Shown here piece by piece: positions 15,386 through 23,462 of a stretch of DNA of 39,629 bases. The position numbers and the translations under genes are program-made. The DNA is taken from positions 1-39,629 of the forward strand of contig JBHELD010000009.1 of the NCBI GenBank assembly GCA_046263255.1. The letters are read 5' to 3'. The stretch's first letter is position 1; the number at the start of each line of letters is the position of its first letter. The notes under the pieces were generated by a model. That model worked only from the letters and a program-made list of their open reading frames with translations. It was not told where the DNA came from and made no database searches. This stretch comes from JALZEG01 sp046263255 (GTDB taxonomy: Bacteria > Actinomycetota > CADDZG01 > WHSQ01).

Positions 15386-16516
15386 CTACTGGAAGGCTTC
15401 CTTGATGCGGTCGAAGAAACCCCTGCCCCCGGCGCGCTCGTCGCGCAGCCTCGCGAAGCGCTGGAGGAGCTCTGCCTGCTCGGCGTCGAGGTCCGTCGGC
15501 GTCTCTACCTTCAACAGCGCGACGAGCTCGCCGCGACCGCGGCCCCCGAGGTGGGGCATGCCGCGCCCCCGCAGACGCTTGACCTCCCCGGACTGCGTCC
15601 CCGGCGCGACGTCGACCTCCACGCCTCCGGCGGGGGCGGAATCGCCGTTTGCCTTCTCGCCCTCCAGCGTGGGGATCGTGATCCGCCCCCCGAGCGCCGC
15701 GACCGTCATCGGCACCGACACCTCGCAGCCGAGGTCGTCGCCGGCGCGCCGGAAGACCTCGTGCGGCAGCACGCGGATCGCGACGTAGAGGTCACCCGAA
15801 CGGCCCCCGCGCACGCCTGCCTCGCCGCGCCCGGACACGCGCAGCTGCGCGCCGTCGTCGACGCCGGGCGGCACCTGGACCGTCAGCACGTCGGTGACCT
15901 CGACGCGGCCGCGGCCCCGGCAGCTCGGGCACGGCGTCGCTATCTCCTGCCCCGCGCCGCCGCACCGCGGGCAGGTGGTCGCGGTCATGACGTTGCCGAG
16001 CATCGTCCGGCGCACGGTGCGGATCTCGCCCGTCCCGCCACAGTCGCTGCAGCGCGTGGGGAACGTCCCGGAGGCGGCGCCGCCGCCGTCGCAGTCGGGG
16101 CAGCTACCGAGCGTCGTCACCTCGACCTCGCGCTCGACTCCGGACGCGGCCTCCTCCAGGGTGAGCTCGACCTCCGCCAGCACGTCCGCGCCGCGCGCGG
16201 CGCCGCGGCGCGCGCTTCCTCCACCGAAGCCGCCGCCGAAGAACGTCGCGAACAGGTCCGAGATCCCGCCGAAGTCGCCGAACCCCGCCGCGCCGGCACC
16301 CACCTTCTCGTCGCCGAACTGGTCGTAGCGCGAGCGCTTCACCGGGTCCGAGAGGACCTCGTTCGCGCGGTTGATGTCCTTGAAGCGATCGGCCGCCGCC
16401 GCGTCGCCGGGGTTCGCGTCCGGATGGTATTGCCGCGCGAGCTTCCGGTACGCCCGCTTGACGTCCTCGGCGGTCGCGTCGCGCGGCACCCCGAGGATCT
16501 CGTAGTAGTCCGCCAT
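15386..16516 (-). CDS. dnaJ: Chaperone DnaJ
   Basis: A 376-residue type I Hsp40 that stimulates DnaK ATPase and delivers unfolded proteins. The J-domain spans residues 1-70 with HPD at 31-33. A Gly/Phe-rich linker ('GAAGFGDFGGISDLFATFF') follows. Then come four zinc-binding repeats ('CPDCDGGG', 'CSDCGGTG', 'CPRCGGAG', 'CPSCRGRG') and the C-terminal substrate and dimerisation domains ('QVPPGVDDGAQLRVSGRGE'). It follows hrcA by four bases, forming hrcA-dnaJ without grpE or dnaK, so it is probably DnaJ2, with a second dnaK-grpE-dnaJ set elsewhere, as is common in Actinomycetota. Regulation by HrcA through the upstream CIRCE is expected. Confidence 0.95.
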   Translation of the reverse strand: MADYYEILGVPRDATAEDVKRAYRKLARQYHPDANPGDAAAADRFKDINRANEVLSDPVKRSRYDQFGDEKVGAGAAGFGDFGGISDLFATFFGGGFGGGSARRGAARGADVLAEVELTLEEAASGVEREVEVTTLGSCPDCDGGGAASGTFPTRCSDCGGTGEIRTVRRTMLGNVMTATTCPRCGGAGQEIATPCPSCRGRGRVEVTDVLTVQVPPGVDDGAQLRVSGRGEAGVRGGRSGDLYVAIRVLPHEVFRRAGDDLGCEVSVPMTVAALGGRITIPTLEGEKANGDSAPAGGVEVDVAPGTQSGEVKRLRGRGMPHLGGRGRGELVALLKVETPTDLDAEQAELLQRFARLRDERAGGRGFFDRIKEAFQ

Positions 16517-16520
16517 CCGG

Positions 16521-17570
16521 CTATTCGATCCCGAGGCCCGCGAGCATCTGCCCGAGGTGCGACGACACCTCGTGCACCGCGGCGATCGTGCGGCGATAGT
16601 CCATCCGGGTCGGGCCGACGATGCCGAGGGATCCCAGCGTGCTGTCGCCGGTGCCGTACGGCGCCGCTACGACCGAGCACAGCTGCATGTCGGCCGACTG
16701 GTTCTCCGCGCCGATCCGCACCGAGACGCCGCCGAGCGAGAGCGCGTCGGCGAGGACCTCGAGCAGCAACCGCCGGTGCTCGAGCGCGCTGATGACCCTG
16801 TGCACGCTCTCGAGGTCGGAGAACTTCGCCTCGTCGACGATGTTCGACGTCCCCTCCAAGAAGAAGCGCTCGTGCGCCCCCTCCTCGTCCGGGGCATCGA
16901 AGGCATCGGCCGCGAGGCGCAGGAGCAGGGCCTGGTCCTGGGGAAGGTCGTGCGTCCGGATCGTCGCCGACGCGTCCTCGAGGGCGACGCCGGCCAGGAT
17001 CTCGTTCAAGGTGGCGGTCGCCGCGAGGAGATCCGGCTCCCGTGTGCCGTCGGGCACGAGCACGACCTGGTTCTCGACACGCCCCGTGTCCGTCACCGCG
17101 ATCAGCATCGCTCTCTCGCCCGCGAGCCCGATCAGCTCGACGTGCTTGATGAGGCTTCGGTCCAGCGCCGGCGCGAACACGACCGCGGCGTGGTTCGTGA
17201 GTGACGAGAGCAGCGACGCGGTCTGCCGCAGCGCCTCCTCGAGCTCCCACCGCGGCTCGATGAAGAACTGCCTGATGCGATGCGCTTCGGCCGCGGGGAG
17301 CCGCGCCCCCTCGGGCATCTCGTCGACGAAGTAGCGGTACCCGACGTCGGTGGGGATGCGGCCGGCGGACGTGTGCGGGTGGTAGATGTAGCCCGCGTCC
17401 TCGAGCGCGGCCATCTCGTTGCGGACGGTGGCCGGAGACACGCCGAGCCGGTAGCGCTCGACCAGCACCTTCGAGCCGACGGGCTCGCCGGTCCCGACGT
17501 AGTGGGAGACGATCGCGCGCAGGATCAGCGCGCGGCGGTCGGTGAGTGGGCGTTCCGTCTCCGGGGGCAT
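16521..17570 (-). CDS. hrcA: Heat-inducible transcription repressor HrcA
   Basis: A 349-residue repressor. The N-terminal winged helix ('LTDRRALILRAIVSHYVGTG', 'GVSPATVRNEMAALEDAGYI') is followed by 'HPHTSAGRIPTDVGYRYFV', the hallmark HrcA segment, then the GAF-like domain and a C-terminal 'GIVGPTRMDYRRTIAAV'. HrcA binds CIRCE operators and is kept active by GroEL, giving heat induction of chaperones. A CIRCE element ends 20 bases before its start, so it is autoregulated together with dnaJ and probably the downstream RNA-modification genes. The ATG at 17570 has no strong Shine-Dalgarno sequence, and a TACGCT -10-like hexamer at 17578-17583 suggests a near-leaderless mRNA. Confidence 0.95.
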   Translation of the reverse strand: MPPETERPLTDRRALILRAIVSHYVGTGEPVGSKVLVERYRLGVSPATVRNEMAALEDAGYIYHPHTSAGRIPTDVGYRYFVDEMPEGARLPAAEAHRIRQFFIEPRWELEEALRQTASLLSSLTNHAAVVFAPALDRSLIKHVELIGLAGERAMLIAVTDTGRVENQVVLVPDGTREPDLLAATATLNEILAGVALEDASATIRTHDLPQDQALLLRLAADAFDAPDEEGAHERFFLEGTSNIVDEAKFSDLESVHRVISALEHRRLLLEVLADALSLGGVSVRIGAENQSADMQLCSVVAAPYGTGDSTLGSLGIVGPTRMDYRRTIAAVHEVSSHLGQMLAGLGIE

Positions 17571-17589
17571 GGTCGTAAGCGTACCGGAA

Positions 17590-17616
17590 TTAGCACTCGC
17601 GGGGAGAGAGTGCTAG
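17590..17616. promoter_or_regulatory. CIRCE operator (HrcA binding site)
   Basis: TTAGCACTC (17590-17598), nine bases, then GAGTGCTAG (17608-17616). This matches the CIRCE consensus TTAGCACTC-N9-GAGTGCTAA with one mismatch at the last base. It lies directly upstream of hrcA and overlaps its promoter region. The right arm contains the TAG stop codon (17613-17615, minus strand) of the upstream zinc-ribbon gene. Confidence 0.95.
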
Positions 17617-17909
17617 CCCACCAGGCCGGCGAGGTGGACGTCGTGGTCCCGGCCCCCGCAAACCGGGCAGCTCGGGAGACGGCCGGTCGCCAGCTCCGTC
17701 GCGCACTCGGGGCAGCGGCCGCGCAGCTCCACGAGGGTCGCCTCCGCGCAGGCGCACCCGTCGACGGCGAGAACCGTCCCCGAGCGCGGCTCTACGTGGA
17801 CGACGTGGTCGTTCGAGCAGCGGTACTCGTCGGCGGAGGGATAGGAGCCCCAGACCGACGTGAACGTGAGCCCGCAGTCGCGGCAGATGAGGTTCCCCGC
17901 GTAGGCCAT
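17613..17909 (-). CDS. Small zinc-ribbon protein
   Basis: A 98-residue cysteine-rich protein starting at ATG 17909. It opens with 'LICRDCGLTF' (Cys9, Cys12) and 'YRCSNDH', continues with 'GCACAEATL', and ends with a canonical double zinc knuckle, 'CPECATEL' and 'CPVCGGRDH', so two zinc sites are likely. The N-terminus resembles the zinc-ribbon domains found on many small actinobacterial proteins; the function is unknown. An in-frame extension of 25 residues to 17984 exists but is less likely. It lies immediately upstream of hrcA on the same strand, with its stop codon inside the CIRCE operator, so read-through into hrcA is possible. It is divergent from the sigma-factor operon. Confidence 0.75.
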   Translation of the reverse strand: MAYAGNLICRDCGLTFTSVWGSYPSADEYRCSNDHVVHVEPRSGTVLAVDGCACAEATLVELRGRCPECATELATGRLPSCPVCGGRDHDVHLAGLVG

Positions 17910-17997
17910 CGCACAAGCATGGCAGCCCCGGCGGCGTAGCGGGCGGAGCGTGCCCGGACGCGGGGAGTGCCCAATCCCCGACACCCCTCGCGAGAGC

Positions 17998-18038
17998 CCC
18001 TATGGACCTTTCGGAGATCTTCTGAAAGGAGCCTAGGG
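17998..18038. promoter_or_regulatory. 41-bp hyphenated dyad between divergent genes, candidate operator
   Basis: Two nested inverted repeats share one centre at 18018: an inner pair CCTTTC (18007-18012) / GAAAGG (18024-18029) and an outer pair CCCTA (17998-18002) / TAGGG (18034-18038), each separated by exactly four bases on both sides. The spacing symmetry is too regular to be chance in my judgement. It lies between the divergent zinc-ribbon gene and the ECF sigma operon, so an operator for a dimeric or tetrameric regulator is more likely than a terminator. Confidence 0.55.
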
Positions 18039-18160
18039 CGAATCGGCCACGACGCACGGCCAGGGGGCGGAGAACCGCGAACTTTCGCCGGGCCTCCTCA
18101 GTCTCACTGTCGGTGGAGTGGCAGGATGAGATCTACGGCTGAGTGCCCTTGGAGGGCGCC

Positions 18161-18703
18161 GTGGACGAGCCCGATCCGAGTGTTGTGGGCGCCGCGCGCA
18201 GCGGCGACCTCGGCGCGTTCGAGGACCTCGTGCGGCGCTACCAGGGCCACGTCTGGCGCCTCTCGCTCCACCTCCTGCACGACCCCGACCTGGCATCCGA
18301 CGCGACGCAGGAGGCATTCGTCCGTGCGTACCGGTTCCTTCCCCGCTACCGCGGCGAGTCGAAGTTCTCGACCTGGCTCTTCTCGATCGCCCGCAACTGC
18401 GCGCTCGACGAGGCGCGGCGGGCGGCGAGGCGCAGGCGGATCGCCGACCGCGCCGAGGCCGAGCCCGCCCCTCCGCCGCGCGAGCCGGGCGCGGCGGTCG
18501 AGGTCCGCGAGGCCGTCGCCGCGCTGCCGCTCGACCTCAGGGAGCCGATCGTGATGATCGACATGTTCGGGATCTCCTACAAGGAGGTGGCGACGATCCT
18601 CGGCGCGCCCGAGGGGACGATCAAGAGTCGCGTGCACCGGGCGCGCGAGCTGCTCGTCGAGTCGCTGTCGCCCCGCTCCGGAGAGGACGCCGGTGTCAAC
18701 TGA
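18161..18703 (+). CDS. ECF-type RNA polymerase sigma factor
   Basis: A 180-residue sigma-70 family protein with only regions 2 and 4. Region 2 (about residues 15-90) contains 'FEDLVRRYQGHVWRL', 'DASQ-like' 'DATQEAFVRAYRFL' and 'FSTWLFSIARNCALDEARR'. Region 4 (about 120-170) contains 'PLDLREPIVMIDMFGISYKE' and 'GAPEGTIKSRVHRARELL'. I chose GTG 18161 because GGAGGG (18151-18156) lies just upstream; an in-frame GTG at 18143 has no such site. It overlaps the next gene, a membrane anti-sigma factor, by 11 bases, the standard arrangement for an ECF sigma held at the membrane until an envelope signal releases it. A large dyad lies about 140 bases upstream. Confidence 0.92.
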   Translation: MDEPDPSVVGAARSGDLGAFEDLVRRYQGHVWRLSLHLLHDPDLASDATQEAFVRAYRFLPRYRGESKFSTWLFSIARNCALDEARRAARRRRIADRAEAEPAPPPREPGAAVEVREAVAALPLDLREPIVMIDMFGISYKEVATILGAPEGTIKSRVHRARELLVESLSPRSGEDAGVN

Positions 18704-20531
18704 CCGCGGCTGCGCGTGGGCGCGGGTCGAGCTGTCCGCCCGGCTCGACGGCGAGACGTCGCCGGAGGCGGCGAGCGCGCTCGACGCGCACCTGGCGGAT
18801 TGCGCGTCGTGCCGCCTCCACGCCCGGGACCTCGAGAGCGTGAGACGGGCTCTCCGGGTACAGCCCGCGGACGACGTCCCCGAGGACCTGGCTCCCGCGA
18901 TCGTGCGTGCGGTCGCGGGCGCTCGGCCGCCGGCGTGGCGGACGAGGATGCGCGCCGCCACGATGGGCGCGGCGGCGGCTGCTGCCGTTCTCCTGGGCGC
19001 GTCGCTTCCCTGGGGGCAGGATCCTCCCGACGCCGCTGCGGCAGCCGAGATCGCAAGCGGCGTGAGGGCCGCGGCGCGCACCCTGGAGTCCTACGAGGCG
19101 ACCTTCGACATCGAAGAGCGCGGATGGCACCCGCTCGTGGGCACGAGGCGCATGACCGCCCACGTGGTGTTCGACGCGCCGGAGCGGTTCCGCCTCGAGA
19201 TCGACGACCACACCGACTATCCCGCCGGGAGGTGGCCGTCGAACGACGTGCTGGTCGTCGCGACGGGGCGCCGGTGGTGGATCCGCGAGGTGACTTCCTG
19301 CCCCACCGCCGCGCTCCCCGCCTGCAACGTCGTCAGCGTGGAACGGCGCGGGATCGCCGGCCGCCAGCCGTTCGACGGGACGACCGCGCTGCCGACGGAC
19401 ATCGTCGTCCCGCTCGAGACGATCGCGTCGTCGGCGCGGTTCGAGGTGTCGGGCCGCCAGACGCTTCTCGGCCGCAGGGCGCACCACGTCGTGCTCGACT
19501 ACCGCCGCGCTCTCCCGCTCGTCGGCGCGATCCAGGCCGGCGGCTCCTGGCGCCCGTTCCGGGCGGACGATCGTGTGGACGTGTGGGTGGACGAGGAGAC
19601 GTGGTTCCCGCTGCGGTTCGCCGTCTCACGGGCATCGGCGCCGCGCGTCCTCCTCGACGTTCGTGCGACGAGCTTCTCGGCCCCCCAGAGCGTCCCCGCC
19701 TCCACCTTCGACGCTCGCCGGGCCGGTCTCGTCAAACCCGGCGGATGGCAGGAGCGGCCTCCCGATGCGGTCCCGGACGACCTCGTCCCGCGCGACACCG
19801 CGGGCCTCCCGCGGCACCGGGCGGGAACGACGGCCGACGGCCGGTGGATCGTGAGCTACGCGCGCGGGATGACGTGGTTGAAGGTGTCGGGCGGCCCCGC
19901 GAGACGGTCCGACCTCGGGTACCTGCTCACGGCCGAGGAGATCCATTCGGACGAGGGCTGGCTGTACTACCAGCCTGCCGCCGAGACGCTGAAACGGCGG
20001 GTCGACCTCTTCGCCGGAGGCCGGCACGTGCAGCTCGAGTCCAACCTCGCCCGCGCCGAGCTGCTGCGCGTGGCCGCGTCGCTCGACGTCGACGGCGTGA
20101 AGCTCCCGCGTCGCGTCACCACCTCCGACGGAGCGACGGTGGAGCGCGTGCACGCCGCCACCGCGCTGGCGCGCGCCCCCTTCGCCCGGGCGGTGACGTA
20201 CGTGCCGGAGGGATACACCGAGGCGACGGCGCTGCTCTCGACGTCCGACGACGAGGCGTCGGTGACGTTCTTCTTCCGCGGTCCCGAGGCCGAGTACGGA
20301 GGAGCCGGCATACAGGTGACGCAGTCGTCGCCGGCGCGGCTCCTCGCTCCGACGTCGGAGACGCCGGTCGCCGTGGGGATGCGGACCGCAGGATCGCCGG
20401 GCACCGTCACCGCGAGATGGTTCGCCGACCGCGGCGTGCTCGAGTGGATCGAGGGCGACGTGCACACGGCCGTGACCGTGCCCTTCGGCGATCTCCACAC
20501 TGCGAGCGCCGTGGCGGCCGGGCTCCGATGA
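18693..20531 (+). CDS. Transmembrane zinc anti-sigma factor with large RseB/LolA-like extracytoplasmic domain
   Basis: A 612-residue protein. The N-terminus is a zinc-binding anti-sigma domain with H-x3-C-x2-C ('HLADCASC', His33, Cys37, Cys40); Cys7 lies 25 residues before His33 and may replace the usual first ligand. One membrane helix follows (about 88-106, 'TMGAAAAAAVLLGASL'). The remaining 500 residues lie outside: a beta-rich domain resembling MucB/RseB and LolA ('LESYEATFDIEERGWHPL', 'FRLEIDDHTDYPAG', 'VDVWVDEETWFPLRF') and further beta-rich sequence. In gamma-proteobacteria, RseB is a separate periplasmic sensor; here anti-sigma and sensor appear fused. GTG 18693 has GAGAGG upstream and overlaps the sigma gene. 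The sensor assignment is by pattern, so moderate. Confidence 0.82.
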   Translation: MSTDRGCAWARVELSARLDGETSPEAASALDAHLADCASCRLHARDLESVRRALRVQPADDVPEDLAPAIVRAVAGARPPAWRTRMRAATMGAAAAAAVLLGASLPWGQDPPDAAAAAEIASGVRAAARTLESYEATFDIEERGWHPLVGTRRMTAHVVFDAPERFRLEIDDHTDYPAGRWPSNDVLVVATGRRWWIREVTSCPTAALPACNVVSVERRGIAGRQPFDGTTALPTDIVVPLETIASSARFEVSGRQTLLGRRAHHVVLDYRRALPLVGAIQAGGSWRPFRADDRVDVWVDEETWFPLRFAVSRASAPRVLLDVRATSFSAPQSVPASTFDARRAGLVKPGGWQERPPDAVPDDLVPRDTAGLPRHRAGTTADGRWIVSYARGMTWLKVSGGPARRSDLGYLLTAEEIHSDEGWLYYQPAAETLKRRVDLFAGGRHVQLESNLARAELLRVAASLDVDGVKLPRRVTTSDGATVERVHAATALARAPFARAVTYVPEGYTEATALLSTSDDEASVTFFFRGPEAEYGGAGIQVTQSSPARLLAPTSETPVAVGMRTAGSPGTVTARWFADRGVLEWIEGDVHTAVTVPFGDLHTASAVAAGLR

Positions 20532-21757
20532 CCCGGCTGCGCGCGGCCGCGGCGCGCGCCGGATGGGTCGTGATGGGCGCGCTCGCCGCAAGCGCCGTCA
20601 TCCTGGGCGCGGAGAGCATCGGCCGCACGCCGGAGGTTCCGCCGCCGCCGCGCCCGTCGATCGACCCGCGTCCGACCGTGCCCGCGGCGCCCGTGGCCCG
20701 CGACGGCAAGGTGCTGCTCGCGTGGGCGACGGGCGCCGGTCTCCCGCCGCGATCGGAGCGGGTCCTCGAGGGCCTGCGCGGCGTGACCGACGTGACCGTC
20801 GTGGAGGCGGGAGTGGAGTGGCTGCGGGCGTCGTTCGACGCCGACGGAACGCTGCTGGACCGCCCGCGCAAGCCCTTTGCGATCCCGCTCGAGGTCGCCG
20901 CGGTCGAACCCGACGACTACGCGAAGTTCGTTCCGGCGGGTGAGCGCGACCTCGTCCTCGCGATGGGGCCGCGCGACGTCCTGTTGCCGCAGACGGGCGC
21001 CGAGCTCCGCCGCGCGGCGCCGGGATCGACGCTCGCGCTCGAGGCCGGGCGCTTCACCGTGAGCGGCGTCGTCAGCGACGCGGCCACCGGAGGCTACGAG
21101 GCGCTGGTGTCGCAAGCCGCGCCGAGACAGTGGGCCGACGTCGAGACGTACGCGCTCGTGCGCGTGCGCAAGCCGCGCCTGAGGAGCCGCGTCCGGGAGA
21201 CGCTGAAGTCGTTGCTCGGCCCCGGCGACCTGCTGCAGATGCGCGCCGAGGGCGAGAACCCGTTCCTCCGGTACGGGGACGCGGTGCTCCCGCAGCTCAT
21301 CGTGAAGTCGGTCTTCGGCGAGTTCGCGGCCGCGCCGCGCGCCGACGGTTTCCTCGACGTCGACCCCGCGTGGAAGCGGGCGCACGTAAGGACCGCGCCG
21401 GTCCCGCTGCTCGGGCACGTCACCTGCCATCGCGCGCTCTTTCCGCAGCTGCGGCGCGCTCTTCGCCGGGTCGCGTCGTCGAACCTCGGGTTCGCAGTCG
21501 ATGCGGGCGACTTCGGAGGGTGCTACAGCGCCCGGTTCATCAACCGCAATCCCTCCGGTCGTATCTCGCACCACTCGTGGGGCATCGCGGTGGACGTCAA
21601 CGTGGGCGAGAACGCGTACGGCACGAAGGCCGATCAGGACCTCAGGGTCGTAAGGATCATGGAGCAGGCCGGGTTCACCTGGGGCGGCCGGTGGGTCGTG
21701 CCGGACGGGATGCACTTCGAGTGGAGCGAGTTCCCCGCCCCCGGGCCGAAGGGGTGA
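20528..21757 (+). CDS. VanY-like M15 D-Ala-D-Ala carboxypeptidase, membrane-anchored
   Basis: A 409-residue protein coupled to the anti-sigma gene by an ATGA overlap. An N-terminal signal anchor ('WVVMGALAASAVILGA', about residues 12-30) and a Pro-rich linker precede a long middle region without recognised motifs. The C-terminus is an M15 metallopeptidase domain with the zinc motif 'SHHSWGIAVD' (S-x-H-x2-G-x-A-x-D, His349 and Asp356) and 'GMHFEW' (His396). M15B/C enzymes trim D-Ala or cut peptidoglycan peptides outside the membrane. Its place in a sigma/anti-sigma operon suggests that the sigma factor responds to wall damage and that this enzyme remodels peptidoglycan, or edits the signal. 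Confidence 0.87.
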   Translation: MTRLRAAAARAGWVVMGALAASAVILGAESIGRTPEVPPPPRPSIDPRPTVPAAPVARDGKVLLAWATGAGLPPRSERVLEGLRGVTDVTVVEAGVEWLRASFDADGTLLDRPRKPFAIPLEVAAVEPDDYAKFVPAGERDLVLAMGPRDVLLPQTGAELRRAAPGSTLALEAGRFTVSGVVSDAATGGYEALVSQAAPRQWADVETYALVRVRKPRLRSRVRETLKSLLGPGDLLQMRAEGENPFLRYGDAVLPQLIVKSVFGEFAAAPRADGFLDVDPAWKRAHVRTAPVPLLGHVTCHRALFPQLRRALRRVASSNLGFAVDAGDFGGCYSARFINRNPSGRISHHSWGIAVDVNVGENAYGTKADQDLRVVRIMEQAGFTWGGRWVVPDGMHFEWSEFPAPGPKG

Positions 21758-22002
21758 ACCCGCAATCTCGTTGACGACTCGCGTTCATTAGGCGCGTCGA
21801 ACGATCGTCAGCACGCGCAAACGCGAGCGATCGCGCACGGTCGTCTCATGCTCGTCCCGCGCGCGGCGGGATGGCTTCGCCAGGAAGTCGCCACGCGGTA
21901 GCCAGGATCGTCAGATAGCCCTTAACTCCGCGTCACGAGCACCTCTACTGCACGCATGGCGCGGAGGTGGGTGGGCGAACGCGGCCCCCTTGCTGTCGGG
22001 GA
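21758..22002 (+). other. Intergenic region upstream of STAND NTPase gene
   Basis: A 245-base stretch between two plus-strand genes, with lower coding-like structure than its flanks. A TTGACG at 21771-21776 resembles a -35, but I cannot place a matching -10. No gene or terminator is evident. Confidence 0.5.
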
Positions 22003-23457
22003 ATGAACGGCGCGCCCACGGTAGACGAGGACAGGGTCAGGCGCTGGCTCGCCCTTCTCCGCCATCCCAACCGTCTCGACTCGCCCGAGATACGAGCTCT
22101 CCTGCGCGCGCACGGGCGGCTGCCGGTCCAGGCCAGCCCGCTGGACGTCGGGCGCGCCGCGGCGCGGTTCCTCACCGACACGATCGACCGGCTCGCGGCT
22201 CCGTCCGACGCTCCGGCCAGCGAGCGGCTGCCGCACTCCGTGCTCCGCACCTGCTTCGTCGACGGCGCCAAGCTCTACCAGGCGGCGGCGAAGCTCGGCC
22301 TCTCCGAGCGGCAGCTCACGCGCGAGCGAGGCCGCGCGATCTCGCTGCTGACGGCGCAGCTCGCTCTCGGGCCCATCCGAGCCCGCTTCGTCCCCGAGGA
22401 GATCCCGACGATCGACGACTTCGTCCCTCGCCCGGACCTCGTCGCTCTCGTCCACGACGCGCTGGCGAAGGCGCGGGCGGCACGCGTGCACGGACCGCCG
22501 GGGATCGGCAAGACGACGCTGATCGCGGAGATCGCAACCGAAGAGAGCAGGCGCAGCGCGGTGTGGTGGCACCGATTCCGGCGCGGGGTCAACGACTCGT
22601 TGCGCGCCGTCATCTTCGAGCTCAGCCACTGGCTCGAGAACCAGGGCGTGGGAGAGCTCGCCCGCTACGTCGCCCCGAACCTCGCCGACTTCGACACGAC
22701 CGTCGCGGCCCGGCTCGCGATCAGGACGCTCGGCGAGACCACGGCGCTCGTCGTCCTCGACGACTTCCAGACCGTCGGGGACGACCTGCCGATCACCGGT
22801 TTCTTCGACGAGGCGCTGATCCGTGCGCCGACCCTGCGCCTCGTCGCGCTCAGCCGGCACCGTCCGGCCGCGGCCCACGCGTCCGCGACGATCGAGGTTC
22901 CCCCGTTCCGCCTCGACCAGACCGAGCGGCTCCTGTCACATCTCGGGCTGAGACGTCCGCGGGAGACGGTCGCGAAGATCCACGCGTGGACGGGTGGGAA
23001 CCCGCATCTGATCAAGCTGTCGGCGTCGTGGCTCAAGACGGCGACGCCGGAGGAGATCGCCCGCGGGGTCGAGGGTCTCATCGACCAGGAGGAGGTGCAG
23101 GCGTTCCTGCTGAGCAACATCACCGAGCTGCTCGACAGCGACGACCGGGAGATCCTCCAGGCCGCGAGCATCTTCCGCGGAAGGTTCTCCGACGATGCCC
23201 TCGCGTACGTGGCGCGCCAGACGCGTGGGGCCGTCCAGGACGCGAGCCACCGCCTCGTGCGGTCGTACGTAGCCACGCGGAGCCGCCAGCGGATCAGCGC
23301 GTTCTTCCACGGAAGCGTGCGCGACTACGTCTACGAGAGGCTCGACCCCGACATTCGCTCGGCGCTGCACCTGCGCGCCGCGGCGTGGTTCCACCGAGCC
23401 GGCGACGAAGACGAGACGGCGTACCACCGGGGCCGCGCCGGCCTGGAGGCGCTTTAG
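22003..23457 (+). CDS. STAND-type P-loop NTPase regulator
   Basis: A 484-residue protein. Residues 1-140 form a helical N-terminal region containing an HTH-like segment, 'AAAKLGLSERQLTRERGRAI' (about 94-113). The NTPase core has Walker A 'GPPGIGKTT' (164-172) and Walker B 'ALVVLDDFQ' (248-256), with 'VALSRHRP' at the sensor position. 'TGGNPHLIKLSASWL' is the conserved segment seen in STAND/NB-ARC proteins of the MalT/AfsR kind. The C-terminal part looks like a winged helix plus helical repeats, and the protein ends abruptly without long TPR arrays. STAND proteins act as ATP-gated signalling switches. ATG 22003 follows GGGGA with short spacing. The stop is only five bases from that of the convergent XRE-TPR gene. 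Confidence 0.8.
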   Translation: MNGAPTVDEDRVRRWLALLRHPNRLDSPEIRALLRAHGRLPVQASPLDVGRAAARFLTDTIDRLAAPSDAPASERLPHSVLRTCFVDGAKLYQAAAKLGLSERQLTRERGRAISLLTAQLALGPIRARFVPEEIPTIDDFVPRPDLVALVHDALAKARAARVHGPPGIGKTTLIAEIATEESRRSAVWWHRFRRGVNDSLRAVIFELSHWLENQGVGELARYVAPNLADFDTTVAARLAIRTLGETTALVVLDDFQTVGDDLPITGFFDEALIRAPTLRLVALSRHRPAAAHASATIEVPPFRLDQTERLLSHLGLRRPRETVAKIHAWTGGNPHLIKLSASWLKTATPEEIARGVEGLIDQEEVQAFLLSNITELLDSDDREILQAASIFRGRFSDDALAYVARQTRGAVQDASHRLVRSYVATRSRQRISAFFHGSVRDYVYERLDPDIRSALHLRAAAWFHRAGDEDETAYHRGRAGLEAL

Positions 23458-23462
23458 AGCGG

